Shown: piece after piece, positions 49,901 to 58,160 of the stretch
Position numbering within the stretch: position 1 is the stretch's first letter
How the letters are laid out: the number at the start of each line of letters is the position of its first letter
Assembly: GCF_019334805.1 (NCBI RefSeq)
Contig: NZ_CP079822.1
Location: 682,001-746,000, forward strand
Direction of reading: 5' to 3'
Source: Rothia mucilaginosa
GTDB taxonomy: Bacteria > Actinomycetota > Actinomycetes > Actinomycetales > Micrococcaceae
DNA length: 64,000 nt
Position numbers and translations under genes: made by a program
Notes under the pieces: generated by a model
Seen by the model: the letters and a program-made list of their open reading frames with translations, nothing else
What the model was told of the DNA's origin: nothing
Databases searched by the model: none

Positions 49901-51355
49901 TTAGGATTCTGCCGGTTCCTGAGCGCCAGCAGCCTTGGCGGCTTCGGCGGGTTCGGTACCAGCGCGGTTCTTCAGGACCCAGCCCTCGATGGTGCGCTGG
50001 GAAGTCTCAGAGTAGGCGAGGGCGCCCGCAGGAACATCCTTACGGATCAGCGCGCCCGCGCCGGAGTAGGCACCGTCACCGACGGTAACAGGTGCAACAT
50101 AAATGCCTGCGGAGCCCATACGGGCGTGCGCGCCAATAACGGAGCGGTTCTTCACCAGACCGTTATAGTTCGCGAAAATAGAGCCTGCACCAATGTTCGC
50201 GCCCTCACCGATGGTGGCGTCACCAACATAGGACAGGTGCGGGATCTTTGCGCCATCGCCAATCTGCGAGTTCTTAGCCTCGCAGAAGGTGCCAAGCTTA
50301 GCGTCCTTGCCCAGGGTGGTACCGGGGCGCAGGTATGCGAAGGGACCAACAGTTGCGCCCTCACCAATGACAGCGCCGTAACCGTGCGCGCGGATGATGG
50401 TAGCGTCAGCCTCAACGGTCATGTCAGTCAGGGTGGTGTCCGGGCCAATGGTGGCACCGGTAGCGACGGTGGTGGAACCGTGCAGCTGAGTGCCCGGCAG
50501 CAAGGTTACGTCGTTTTCAATGGTGACGGTAACGTCAATCCAGGTGTTCTGCGGATCAACAATAGTCACGCCGTTACGCATGTGCGCCTCAAGGATGCGG
50601 TTGTTGAGCATACGACCCAGCTGAGCCAGCTGCACGCGATCGTTAGCGCCCTCAACTTCCCAACGGTCCTCAATAGCCAGAGCGGAGGTGCGGTGGCCCT
50701 TCGAACGAGCGATGGACAGAACGTCGGTAATGTACTTCTCGCCCTGAGCGTTGTTGGTGGTCACCTCAAGCAGCGCCTCACGCAGGACTGCAGCATCAAA
50801 AGCGTAAATACCGGAGTTGATCTCGGTGATTTCGAGTTCTTCGGGGGAAGCGTCCTTCGCCTCAACAATGGCGGTCACCTCGCCAGCCTGGTTACGCACG
50901 ATACGGCCGTAGGAGCCGGGCTCATCAATGTGGGTGGTCAGGACAGTTACGGAGTTCTTGTCTTCCTCGTGGAAGGCAATCAGTTCGCGCAGAGTCTCGG
51001 GGCGCAGCAGAGGAACATCGCCGTAGGTCACCAGAACGGTGCCGGAGACGGTTGCCTGCGCATCCAAGGCATTCAGACCGACCTCAACCGCGCGACCAGT
51101 ACCCGGAATCTCATCCTGATCAACAATGGTTACCTCAGGGTCAAACGCAAGCACATGCTCAGCAACCTTATCGCGCTGGTGGCGCACCACAACAGCAAGG
51201 CGCTCAGGGTTCAAATCGCGTGCAGCAGCGACAGCGTGCTCAACCATGGATCGACCACCGATGCCGTGCATGACCTTGGGGGTAGCGGACTTCATGCGCG
51301 TACCAGCGCCTGCAGCGAGAACGATCACTGCAGAGGGTGCCAGTTCAGTGTTCAC
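49901..51355 (-). CDS. glmU: Bifunctional GlcNAc-1-phosphate uridyltransferase / glucosamine-1-phosphate acetyltransferase
   Basis: Protein of 484 residues. The start is GTG 51355 with AAGGAG eight bases upstream. The N-terminal pyrophosphorylase domain (about 1-240) has VIVLAAGAGTRMKSATPKVMH (split: LAAGAGTRMKS and PKVMHGIGG), VTYGDVPLL and EINSGIYAFD. The C-terminal half (about 260-450) is a left-handed beta-helix with many hexapeptides and the acetyltransferase motifs SYVGDATIGEGANIGAG and NYNGLVKNRSVIG. A polar tail of about 30 residues (EPAEAAKAAGAQEP) follows. It makes UDP-GlcNAc for peptidoglycan and for the glycan genes in this window. It is cotranscribed with prs. Confidence 0.98.
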   Translation of the reverse strand: MNTELAPSAVIVLAAGAGTRMKSATPKVMHGIGGRSMVEHAVAAARDLNPERLAVVVRHQRDKVAEHVLAFDPEVTIVDQDEIPGTGRAVEVGLNALDAQATVSGTVLVTYGDVPLLRPETLRELIAFHEEDKNSVTVLTTHIDEPGSYGRIVRNQAGEVTAIVEAKDASPEELEITEINSGIYAFDAAVLREALLEVTTNNAQGEKYITDVLSIARSKGHRTSALAIEDRWEVEGANDRVQLAQLGRMLNNRILEAHMRNGVTIVDPQNTWIDVTVTIENDVTLLPGTQLHGSTTVATGATIGPDTTLTDMTVEADATIIRAHGYGAVIGEGATVGPFAYLRPGTTLGKDAKLGTFCEAKNSQIGDGAKIPHLSYVGDATIGEGANIGAGSIFANYNGLVKNRSVIGAHARMGSAGIYVAPVTVGDGAYSGAGALIRKDVPAGALAYSETSQRTIEGWVLKNRAGTEPAEAAKAAGAQEPAES

Positions 51356-51442
51356 TGGGAAGACTCCTTAGACGAGGTTGTAAGAGTGAGGAGTGAGCGC
51401 AGACCGCTAACTCTCTATCAACGGTGCCGTTGAGTGCTTACG

Positions 51443-51513
51443 CTCCGCCACTAGGACTCGAACCTAGACAAACGGCTCCAAAGGCCGCTGTGCTGCCATT
51501 ACACCATGGCGGA
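51443..51513 (-). tRNA. trnQ: tRNA-Gln (anticodon TTG)
   Basis: On the minus strand the 71 bases fold as a tRNA: acceptor TCCGCCA pairs with TGGCGGA, followed by discriminator G with no encoded CCA. The D arm has TGGTGTAATGGCAGCA. The anticodon stem GCGGC/GCCGT carries loop CTTTGGA with anticodon TTG, and the T arm is CTAGG-TTCGAGT-CCTAG. It lies just upstream of glmU, as in related genomes. Confidence 0.95.
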
Positions 51514-51714
51514 TTATCCTTACATTCACGACAAGCCCCCGCTAGCGGGTCCTCATCGTCATTGACCGCCATTTTGGGCACAGAACAGCGCAATGCAGGA
51601 AATGCTTTCCTCAGTTTATCAAATATCTGTGCTCAACTTAGCCGCGCGCCCCGCAATCCCCACAGCTTTTCTCAGCACCGCCAAGTAGCCCCTCATCAAA
51701 GCTTGGAGCGCTAC

Positions 51715-51741
51715 TTGAACTGAACACTCACCCTGTACCCT
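51715..51741 (+). promoter_or_regulatory. Possible promoter of the ABC-F gene
   Basis: TTGAAC (51715-51720) and TACCCT (51736-51741) are 15 bases apart, and the GTG start follows TACCCT by seven bases. The spacer is shorter than the usual 17. The AGAAGG between -10 and GTG could be a ribosome binding site or part of a leaderless start. Confidence 0.45.
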
Positions 51742-51748
51742 AGAAGGC

Positions 51749-53578
51749 GTGGCACATCTACTTGGCGGCGAATCGCTGCACCTCGAATTCCCTACCCGAA
51801 CCATCTTTGAAGGCATCACGGTCGGCCTGAACGAAGGCGACCGCATAGGCATTGTCGGTCGCAACGGCGACGGCAAGTCCACCCTCATGAAGATCCTTGC
51901 CGGTCGGCTCGAACCAGACTCCGGCCGCGTCACCGTGCGCGGCGGCACCCGCATCGGCTACCTCGACCAGTCCGATGTACTCGACGACGACCACACGGTC
52001 GGCTACGCAATTGTGGGCGACACCCCCGAATATGAGTGGGCGTCCCAGGCGCGCATCCGCGACGTTATCTCCGGTTTGGTTTCCGACCTGCCCTGGGACG
52101 CGCCGGTTTCTTCTCTTTCTGGTGGTCAGCGCCGCCGCGTAGCGCTCGCCTCCCTGCTCGCGCAGGAGTGGGACGTGCTCATGCTCGACGAGCCCACCAA
52201 CCACTTGGACGTCGAGGCCATCACCTGGCTCGCCAACCATCTGAAGTCCCGCTGGTCGAAGAACGCCGGCGGCCTCATGGTCGTCACCCACGACCGCTGG
52301 TTCCTCGACGAAATCTGCACCGACACCTGGGAGGTGCACGACCGCATCGTCGAGCCCTTCGAGGGTGGTTACGCGGCGTACATCCTGCAGCGCGTGGAAC
52401 GTGACCGCCAGGCAGCCGCAGCTGAGGCGAAGCGCCAGAACCTGATGCGTAAGGAGCTCGCTTGGCTGCGCCGCGGTGCGCCCGCGCGTACCTCCAAGCC
52501 GAAGTTCCGCATTGATGCCGCGAACGCCCTCATTGCGGACGTTCCTCCGGTGCGTGACACGGTGGAGCTGAAGAAGATGGCGGTCTCCCGCCTCGGCAAG
52601 GACGTGGTAGACCTCGAAAACGTCTCGGTCACCTACGACGACCCCTCGATGCCCGGCGGCAAGCGCCCGGTGCTGAAGAAGGTCACCTGGCGTATTGCTC
52701 CCGGCGAGCGCACCGGAATCCTGGGCGTGAACGGTGCGGGTAAATCGACTCTGCTCTCCTTGGTCACCGGTGATCTGAAGCCGACCGAGGGCCGCGTCAA
52801 GCACGGTAAGACCGTGAAGATCGCGACCCTGACCCAGCAGCTCGACGAGCTCAACGAGGTCGCTAACGACCGCGTCTCGGATGTGATTGGCCGCAAGAAG
52901 CGCAGCTACATTGCAGACGGCAAGGAGCTGTCCCCCTCGCAGATGCTGGAGCGTCTGGGCTTTACGAGTGCGCAGCTGTCTACACCGGTCAAGGACCTTT
53001 CGGGTGGTCAGAAGCGTCGCCTTCAGCTCATGCTGATTCTGCTGGACGAGCCGAACGTGCTGATTCTCGACGAGCCGTCCAACGACCTGGACACCGATAT
53101 GCTCGCCGCGATGGAGGATCTGCTGGACACCTGGCCGGGTACCCTGCTGGTGGTCAGCCACGACCGTTACCTCATGGAACGTGTCACCGATCAGCAGTAC
53201 GCCGTGATTGACGGTTCGTTCCGTCATCTACCCGGCGGTGTGGACGAGTATTTGGCGCTCTCTGCGGCCGGTGCTGGTGGTTCTGCCGCCGGTAGCGCGC
53301 AGGCGCGTGCAGCCTCCTCGGCGCAGGCTTCTGCTGAACCGGACACCCCTAAGGTCTCCGGTGCCGAGCTGCGTGCGGCGCAGAAGGAATCCGGCGCGAT
53401 TGAGCGCCGCCTCGCCAAGCTCGCTGCAGAGCAGGAGAAGCTCTCCGAGCAGATGAGCGCGCACGACGCCTCGGATTACGCCGGTTTGGCGGCACTCGGC
53501 GAGCAGCAGCAGACGCTTCAGGACGAGATTGACGAGTTAGAAATGCGCTGGCTCGAACTCTCCGAGCTACTAGGCTAA
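51749..53578 (+). CDS. ABC-F family ATPase (Uup/EttA-like)
   Basis: Protein of 609 residues, start GTG 51749. It has two ATP-binding domains in one chain and no membrane segment. Domain 1: Walker A VGRNGDGKSTLMKIL (about 37-51), signature LSGGQRRRVALA, Walker B LMLDEPTNHLD. Domain 2: Walker A GVNGAGKSTLLSLV (about 328-341), signature LSGGQKRRLQLM, Walker B LILDEPSNDLD. A linker rich in Arg and Lys (about 215-250) lies between. The C-terminus (about 530-609) is a coiled coil (RRLAKLAAEQEKLSEQMSA), as in Uup. These proteins act on the ribosome rather than as transporters. The gene is convergent with ispE and shares a bidirectional terminator with it. Confidence 0.94.
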   Translation: MAHLLGGESLHLEFPTRTIFEGITVGLNEGDRIGIVGRNGDGKSTLMKILAGRLEPDSGRVTVRGGTRIGYLDQSDVLDDDHTVGYAIVGDTPEYEWASQARIRDVISGLVSDLPWDAPVSSLSGGQRRRVALASLLAQEWDVLMLDEPTNHLDVEAITWLANHLKSRWSKNAGGLMVVTHDRWFLDEICTDTWEVHDRIVEPFEGGYAAYILQRVERDRQAAAAEAKRQNLMRKELAWLRRGAPARTSKPKFRIDAANALIADVPPVRDTVELKKMAVSRLGKDVVDLENVSVTYDDPSMPGGKRPVLKKVTWRIAPGERTGILGVNGAGKSTLLSLVTGDLKPTEGRVKHGKTVKIATLTQQLDELNEVANDRVSDVIGRKKRSYIADGKELSPSQMLERLGFTSAQLSTPVKDLSGGQKRRLQLMLILLDEPNVLILDEPSNDLDTDMLAAMEDLLDTWPGTLLVVSHDRYLMERVTDQQYAVIDGSFRHLPGGVDEYLALSAAGAGGSAAGSAQARAASSAQASAEPDTPKVSGAELRAAQKESGAIERRLAKLAAEQEKLSEQMSAHDASDYAGLAALGEQQQTLQDEIDELEMRWLELSELLG

Positions 53579-53595
53579 GGTCTATAGACATAGAA

Positions 53596-53632
53596 GAATG
53601 CCGGTTCTAGATTCAATCTAGAACCGGCATTC
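53596..53632. terminator. Bidirectional terminator between ABC-F gene and ispE
   Basis: GAATGCCGGTTCTAGAT (53596-53612) pairs perfectly with ATCTAGAACCGGCATTC (53616-53632) with a three-base loop; TTC-rich tail on the plus strand. Confidence 0.9.
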
Positions 53633-53664
53633 TTCATATATTCAGCGCTCAGCTACAGCGGCAA

Positions 53665-54669
53665 CTAAGGGTGATTCAGAATCGCACTAACCGCGCTCAC
53701 AGCGTGGTTGCCCGCAGCGCGAAGAGTGGAGGCAAGAGCCTCCGCCCGAGCCTGCGAAGAAACCAGCAGAAGCACCGTCGGACCGGAACCGGACACCAGG
53801 GAGGCGTACACGCCCTCACTCTCGCGCAGGTTCAGGGTCTGTTCCAGCTGCGGGGCGCACGAAAGCGCGGGAGCCTGCAGGTCGTTACGTAGCAGCGGTG
53901 CCAAGGAGGCGAGCGCCGCCTCCGAACCATCATAAGAATTCAGGGTGCTCAGAAGCTCTACGGGTTCCACCAGCTTGCCTGAGGCAGGGTACAGCCCCGA
54001 GGCGCGGCCCGCGTCCAGCTGCTTGAATACGCTGGGGGTGGAGAGGCCAAACTGCGCGGCAACAATCACCAGGTGCAGAGGTTCCCGAGGCGCCGCAATA
54101 TTCTGCAGCTCGGTACCGGTCCCCTGCCCCAGTGCGAGGGTCTGCCCGAGCGCGGCACGCACGCTAAAGGGAATATCGGCGCCCAGTTGCGCGGCAAGAC
54201 GTTCATAATCCGTCTGGGTCAGGAGCGCACCGGTGCGGCCGGTTGCGTGCAGGTAGCGGTCCGTAGCAATGAGGGCGGCAGCCGCGTCCGCTGAACCGCC
54301 CGCCATACCGCCAGCCACGGGCACAGCCTTCGCAATATGCAGGTGTAGCGCCGGGACAGAGCCAATACCGTGCTCCGCAAGGATTAGCTCCGCGGCACGG
54401 TACACGAGGTTCCGCTCATCCATCGGCACATCGGCTGGGTCGAACTGCCCCGCCTGCATCTGCTGCTCCACCAGGGAGCCGGGCATAATGTCCATGCTCA
54501 GGCTCAGCCCCGGCGTCTGCCCCTCAGAGACCGTAATGGTCTCCGTCAGAGAGACCGCCGCAAAAAGCGTAGTCAGCGGGTGGTAGCCGTCCGGGCGGAC
54601 GTCCCCCACAGCGAGGTACAGATTGACCTTACCGGGAGCATCAACCGAAATAGCGACCTGGGTACTCAT
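53665..54669 (-). CDS. ispE: 4-diphosphocytidyl-2-C-methyl-D-erythritol kinase
   Basis: GHMP kinase of about 334 residues in the MEP isoprenoid pathway. It has VDAPGKVNLYLAVGDVRPDGYHPL (motif 1, about 8-30, split: APGKVNLYLAVG and RPDGYHPL), the ATP loop PVAGGMAGGSADAAAAL (about 125-141) and the C-terminal LVSGSGPTVLLLV. Start ATG 54669 is preferred; an in-frame GTG at 54681 overlaps the only Shine-Dalgarno (AAAGG). It follows rsmA by 68 bases on the same strand. The pathway supplies isoprenoids, including undecaprenyl phosphate, the carrier for the window's glycans. Confidence 0.96.
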   Translation of the reverse strand: MSTQVAISVDAPGKVNLYLAVGDVRPDGYHPLTTLFAAVSLTETITVSEGQTPGLSLSMDIMPGSLVEQQMQAGQFDPADVPMDERNLVYRAAELILAEHGIGSVPALHLHIAKAVPVAGGMAGGSADAAAALIATDRYLHATGRTGALLTQTDYERLAAQLGADIPFSVRAALGQTLALGQGTGTELQNIAAPREPLHLVIVAAQFGLSTPSVFKQLDAGRASGLYPASGKLVEPVELLSTLNSYDGSEAALASLAPLLRNDLQAPALSCAPQLEQTLNLRESEGVYASLVSGSGPTVLLLVSSQARAEALASTLRAAGNHAVSAVSAILNHP

Positions 54670-54737
54670 CAGCGCATACACCTTTCGCGCGGGAACTCGC
54701 GTGAGAACGTCAGTGAAAAATTCAGAGCGGAAAGAAG

Positions 54738-55610
54738 CTACTCCGCTACAGGCTCAGCCGGAATAGTCAGCGAAGCCTCCGCAATGCGGATAAAGCCGTG
54801 AATATCTAGCTTCTCACCGCGTTCCGTCGGAGCGATACCGGCAGCCACCAGAATCTGCTCCGCACGCGCACCCGAACCCGCCCAGGAACTCAACGCAGCG
54901 CGCAGAGTCTTACGGCGCTGAGCGAAAGCGGCATCCACAATCGTGAACACCAGGTCACGGTCAACGGTAGAGAGAGGCTCCTCGCGCATACGGAAACCCA
55001 CCAGGCCCGAGTTAATCTTCGGCGCAGGCCAGAACACGTTCTTGCCAATCACGCCCGCCTTATACACCTCGGCATACCAATTAGCCTTCACCGAGGGCAC
55101 ACCGTAAATCTTTGAACCCGGGGTCGCCGAAAGACGGTCGGCGACCTCGTCCTGAACCATCACCAGGGCGTGACGAATGCTCGGGAACTGCGCAAACAGG
55201 TGCAGAAGCACCGGAACCGCCACGTTATAGGGCAGGTTCGCCACCAGAGCATCCGGAGTGCGAGGCAGCTCGGTGACCTTCAGGGCGTCCATGAGCACCA
55301 CGTCAATATCGCCCGCCTTCTCAGGGCGGAACTTCTCAATCGTGTGCGGAAGCTGCTGAGCCAGGGGCGGGTCAATCTCCACCGCCACCATATCCTTCGC
55401 AGCGTCCAGGATGCCGAGGGTCAACGAACCCAGGCCCGGGCCGACCTCCAGCACCGTCTCCTCCGGTGAAATCTCTGCCGCGTTGACAATACGACGAATC
55501 GTATTAGGGTCAATCACAAAGTTCTGCCCAAGAGTCTTCGTAGGACGAATACCGAGCATCTCGGCAAGCTCACGAATCTCAGCAGGGCCGAGCAGGGGCA
55601 GATCGTTCAC
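54738..55610 (-). CDS. rsmA: 16S rRNA (adenine-1518/1519-N6) dimethyltransferase
   Basis: Protein of 290 residues (KsgA). The start is GTG 55610 with GAAGGA upstream. Motifs: [18 protein letters not shown], the SAM-binding [29 protein letters not shown] and the catalytic [16 protein letters not shown] (NLPY). It dimethylates two adenosines in the 3' helix of 16S rRNA. It lies 46 bases after the GT25 gene and 68 bases before ispE. The rsmA 3' end (AGCT-A-CTCCGCTACAGGCT, plus strand 54736-54754) recurs with one base missing at 58135-58152, on the far side of the GT25 genes. Confidence 0.97.
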   Translation of the reverse strand: MNDLPLLGPAEIRELAEMLGIRPTKTLGQNFVIDPNTIRRIVNAAEISPEETVLEVGPGLGSLTLGILDAAKDMVAVEIDPPLAQQLPHTIEKFRPEKAGDIDVVLMDALKVTELPRTPDALVANLPYNVAVPVLLHLFAQFPSIRHALVMVQDEVADRLSATPGSKIYGVPSVKANWYAEVYKAGVIGKNVFWPAPKINSGLVGFRMREEPLSTVDRDLVFTIVDAAFAQRRKTLRAALSSWAGSGARAEQILVAAGIAPTERGEKLDIHGFIRIAEASLTIPAEPVAE

Positions 55611-55655
55611 AGCATTCCTTCACATAGGTGGATGGTGGGGAGGTTACAGTTTAGG

Positions 55656-56477
55656 TTACCGCGAGAAACGCTGCTTTACCTCATCAACAGTGGCTTCCAG
55701 AGCGTTCTTAGCATTTGTAATACGCTTCTTCGGTGCCAAAGCGATACGCACTCGATCCAGCGGACCAGTACCGTGCTGGAGACTATTCACCTTATCCAGA
55801 TGACGCTTACCGGATTCCAAAATGACGCTGCTGCCTTCCCAGCCGCACAGGCCAGGCTGCACAAAACGCACATCCACACCCCACTGCTGGTACAGCTTGT
55901 AATCATCAGCTACGGTGCCCGGTACCTTATCCTCAAATTGCTTGAGCAACAGCTCAGCACCCGAACGGGAAATCAGGTACAGACCGGTGCAAATCAGGGG
56001 CCAAGTACCGTACGGCTTACCCATACGGTACTTACCGTGTACAAAAGGAGACAGCAGAGACAGGCGGATGTATTCCACCTGCGGGTTCAGCTTGCCGGCA
56101 TCATTCGCAAAAGAATCGCTGAGGTTCACCAGCTGCACCTGCGGGTACTTCGTGATGATTGCGTTCACCACCGCCTCAGCATCCGGAGAAAGAAGAATGT
56201 CGTCTTCAGCAATCAGTGCCCAGTCGGCGTCGCTCGCAACAAAGTCACGCCACATCTTCACGTGGCTAAGCATGCAACCCTTCTCCGCGGGGCTCGGGTC
56301 GCGATGCCAGCGGCTACGGAAAAACTCAACGTCAAATTCTTCATCAGTGACGTGATTATCGCGGTTATCCACCGCAGAATAACGGACAAAATCCTGCGCG
56401 GGTGCGCCCACCGAATAGAACGAGTCAAAACGGTTCGCGCCATCCAGGCCCAGAACATACTTCAGAATCTTTGCCAT
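55656..56477 (-). CDS. Glycosyltransferase family 25 protein (copy 1)
   Basis: Protein of 273 residues, start ATG 56477 after CTTCCC-type purine-poor leader with GAAGGGAAAAAC upstream on the coding strand. It matches GT25 (LPS-type beta-galactosyltransferase/Lob) enzymes: YSVGAPAQDFVRYSAVDNR, KGCMLSHVKMWRDFVASDADWALIAEDDILL (EDD metal site, about 92) and LYLISRSGAELLLKQF, with the acidic-loop GTVADDYKLYQQWGVDV. It has no signal peptide or TM segment. It is 46 bases before rsmA and closely similar to copy 2. Acceptor and sugar are unknown; protein or glycan decoration at the surface is possible. Confidence 0.88.
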   Translation of the reverse strand: MAKILKYVLGLDGANRFDSFYSVGAPAQDFVRYSAVDNRDNHVTDEEFDVEFFRSRWHRDPSPAEKGCMLSHVKMWRDFVASDADWALIAEDDILLSPDAEAVVNAIITKYPQVQLVNLSDSFANDAGKLNPQVEYIRLSLLSPFVHGKYRMGKPYGTWPLICTGLYLISRSGAELLLKQFEDKVPGTVADDYKLYQQWGVDVRFVQPGLCGWEGSSVILESGKRHLDKVNSLQHGTGPLDRVRIALAPKKRITNAKNALEATVDEVKQRFSR

Positions 56478-56675
56478 GTTTTTCCCTTCAATAGCTCATC
56501 CAGAAGACCTAAGCAGTAGAAGATCGCGTCGGTTAATGATGAGTTTTCAGAACTTCAGACCACCTGCACAACAGAGGGGTTCATCAATCTTAAAAATCAG
56601 TGCGTAAACGGCAGGGAGTCTGAAATATTGAGCGTGTGATAAATACGCACACCGCAGTGCAACGTAAAAAGAATT

Positions 56676-56685
56676 CTATCATTCA
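56676..56685 (-). promoter_or_regulatory. Half-site element upstream of GT25 copy 1
   Basis: CTATCATTCA (minus-strand reading TGAATGATAG) equals one half of the 24-bp palindrome upstream of GT25 copy 2. On the minus strand it runs into TAGAAT, a good -10 box. It suggests a shared regulator site. Confidence 0.45.
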
Positions 56686-56756
56686 CCATGCGCCAATCTC
56701 AGGTCTCCTCAGGTTAAAACGCGATGTGGCACGCGTCGTACTGGTGCACAGCAAAA

Positions 56757-56794
56757 ATCCCCTCCCTACCGGATATACACAATAGGGAGGGGAT
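56757..56794 (-). terminator. Terminator after GT25 copy 2
   Basis: ATCCCCTCCCTA (56757-56768) pairs perfectly with TAGGGAGGGGAT (56783-56794); on the minus strand TTTTT follows. A textbook intrinsic terminator 69 bases past the stop of copy 2. Confidence 0.9.
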
Positions 56795-56862
56795 ACTGGA
56801 CAGGCAGAAGACCCACATATTTAGATTTTTATGTGATGACAGTAGCCCAATCCGTCTCTGGG

Positions 56863-57684
56863 TTATCGTCCCAGGCGCTGCTTCACATCATCAATGGTGG
56901 CTTCCAGAATATTCTTCGCGTTCGCAATACGCTTCTTCGGCGCCAGGGCGATGCGCAACCGATCGAGAAAACCAGTGCCATGCTGCGTGCTCTTGAGGCT
57001 TTCCAAGTGACGAACGCCAGAAGTTTGAATGAGGCTAGTACCTTCCCAACCGCATAGACCGGGTTGCACCAAATATACGTCTACCCCCCATTCTCGATAG
57101 AGGGAATAATCATCGGCAACAACGCCAGGAACCGTCTCTCCATAACATTCCACGAGTCGTTCAGCCCCAGAACGCGAAAGAAGATACAGGGCAGCACCAT
57201 ACAGAGGCTTTGAACCATAGGCATTACCCATACGGTACTTGCCGTACACAAAAGGAGAAAGCAACGAAAGACGGGGATAATCAACCTGCGGGGTGAGCTT
57301 GCCAGCTTCAGAAGCGTAGATATCGCCCAGGTTAACCATCTGCACGTGAGGATACTTTTCAATAATCCTCTCCACTACAGGTTGCAGGTCAGGGGAAATG
57401 AGGACATCGTCCTCAGCAAACAAAGCCCAGTCGGCATCTGAAGCGAGGAAGTCCTTCCACATGTGGTAGTGGCTCAAAGCGCAACCCTTCTCGGCAGGCC
57501 TCGGCTCTTTACCGTAACGAGCCAAGAACTGCTTGCTATCGAATTGCGCATCAGTGACGTGATCATCGCGGTTATCCACCGCAGAATAACGCTGAAAATC
57601 TTGAGCGGGTGCCCCCACCGAGAAGAAAGAATCAAAACGGTTCGCGTCGTCCAGTCCCAGAACGTATTTCAGGATTTTTGCCAT
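56863..57684 (-). CDS. Glycosyltransferase family 25 protein (copy 2)
   Basis: Protein of 273 residues, same length as copy 1. ATG 57684 has AAAGGGA six bases upstream, and the much longer frame upstream is unlikely. Motifs run as in copy 1: FSVGAPAQDFQRYSAVDNR, KGCALSHYHMWKDFLASDADWALFAEDDVLI (EDD about residue 92), LYLLSRSGAERLVE and the conserved C-terminal DRLRIALAPKKRIANAKN. Copies 1 and 2 are clearly paralogous, differing most in the middle (about 100-160). A 24-bp palindrome lies in its upstream region and a strong terminator after it, so it is its own unit. Confidence 0.88.
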   Translation of the reverse strand: MAKILKYVLGLDDANRFDSFFSVGAPAQDFQRYSAVDNRDDHVTDAQFDSKQFLARYGKEPRPAEKGCALSHYHMWKDFLASDADWALFAEDDVLISPDLQPVVERIIEKYPHVQMVNLGDIYASEAGKLTPQVDYPRLSLLSPFVYGKYRMGNAYGSKPLYGAALYLLSRSGAERLVECYGETVPGVVADDYSLYREWGVDVYLVQPGLCGWEGTSLIQTSGVRHLESLKSTQHGTGFLDRLRIALAPKKRIANAKNILEATIDDVKQRLGR

Positions 57685-57856
57685 GGTTTTCCCTTTGCTG
57701 TGGCACGCCCATACAGTCTTTATCTGAAACGACAGAAGCCACGCATGAGTGCCGAGTATTGACTTGGCAACGACAAACGCAAAGCGCGCAGAAAATATGC
57801 GCGCACGATAACAAGTCGCCCAGTCAGTGAGTGATGAATCGTATGTATAAAAATAC

Positions 57857-57880
57857 ACTATCATTCAATTGAATGATAGT
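57857..57880. promoter_or_regulatory. 24-bp perfect palindrome in the promoter region of GT25 copy 2
   Basis: ACTATCATTCAA and TTGAATGATAGT form a perfect 24-bp palindrome. Its half-site CTATCATTCA recurs upstream of GT25 copy 1. On the minus strand a TAGTGT box overlaps its end. It has the form of an operator for a dimeric regulator. Confidence 0.6.
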
Positions 57881-57960
57881 ACCCAACAATTGGCGTACGG
57901 CCCCCTGTTATGTCTCGCACGTTACATGCTACCTCACGCACTAGAGCTGAAAATAGCTAC

Positions 57961-58018
57961 AAAAAAGCCTCTCCCCGCCATACATATATGACAAAGAAAG
58001 GCTTTCTCAAAGAGGCTT
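57961..58018 (-). terminator. Terminator of the GT25 remnant
   Basis: On the minus strand AAGCCTCT (58018-58011) and AGAGGCTT (57972-57965) pair, with an inner GAAAG/CTTTC, followed by six T. It lies just past the stop of the remnant. Confidence 0.75.
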
Positions 58019-58020
58019 AC

Positions 58021-58131
58021 TTATTTCGCCTTGCCCAGACGCTGCTTCACCTCATCAATGGTGGCGTCCAGGGCGTTCTTTGCATTCGCCAAACGCATCT
58101 TTGGAGCCAAGGCAATACGCAGGCGATCCAG
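58021..58131 (-). pseudogene. 3' remnant of a third GT25 gene
   Basis: The minus strand encodes LDRLRIALAPKMRLANAK followed by NALDATIDEVKQRLGKAK and a stop. This matches the C-terminal 36 residues of the two GT25 proteins (DRLRIALAPKKRI, then ATVDEVKQRF or ATIDDVKQRL). No start codon or N-terminal part exists; a TAG lies in frame just upstream (58144-58146). Directly upstream sits an 18-base copy of the rsmA 3' end, then the tatD stop. It is the trace of a recombined or deleted third GT25 gene. Confidence 0.85.
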
Positions 58132-58134
58132 AGT

Positions 58135-58152
58135 AGCTCTCCGCTACAGGCT
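58135..58152. repeat. Copy of the rsmA 3' end next to tatD
   Basis: AGCTCTCCGCTACAGGCT (58135-58152) equals 54736-54754 at the end of rsmA except for one missing A. The two copies, in the same orientation, flank the rsmA-GT25 block. By its size alone the match could be chance; its place at a gene end beside a gene remnant makes it of interest. Confidence 0.45.
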
Positions 58153-58160
58153 GTACGCGC

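Larger units (their letters stand above)
56478..56862. other. Intergenic region between the two GT25 genes
   Basis: About 385 bases. It holds the terminator of copy 2 (56757-56794) and the likely promoter of copy 1, including CTATCATTCA at 56676-56685 and a TAGAAT box on the minus strand overlapping it. Nothing else is seen. Confidence 0.5.
57685..58020. other. Upstream region of GT25 copy 2 with palindrome and terminator
   Basis: About 336 bases: a leader of some 170 bases before the start of copy 2, the 24-bp palindrome (57857-57880), and the terminator of the GT25 remnant (57961-58018). AT-rich; no gene. Confidence 0.5.
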
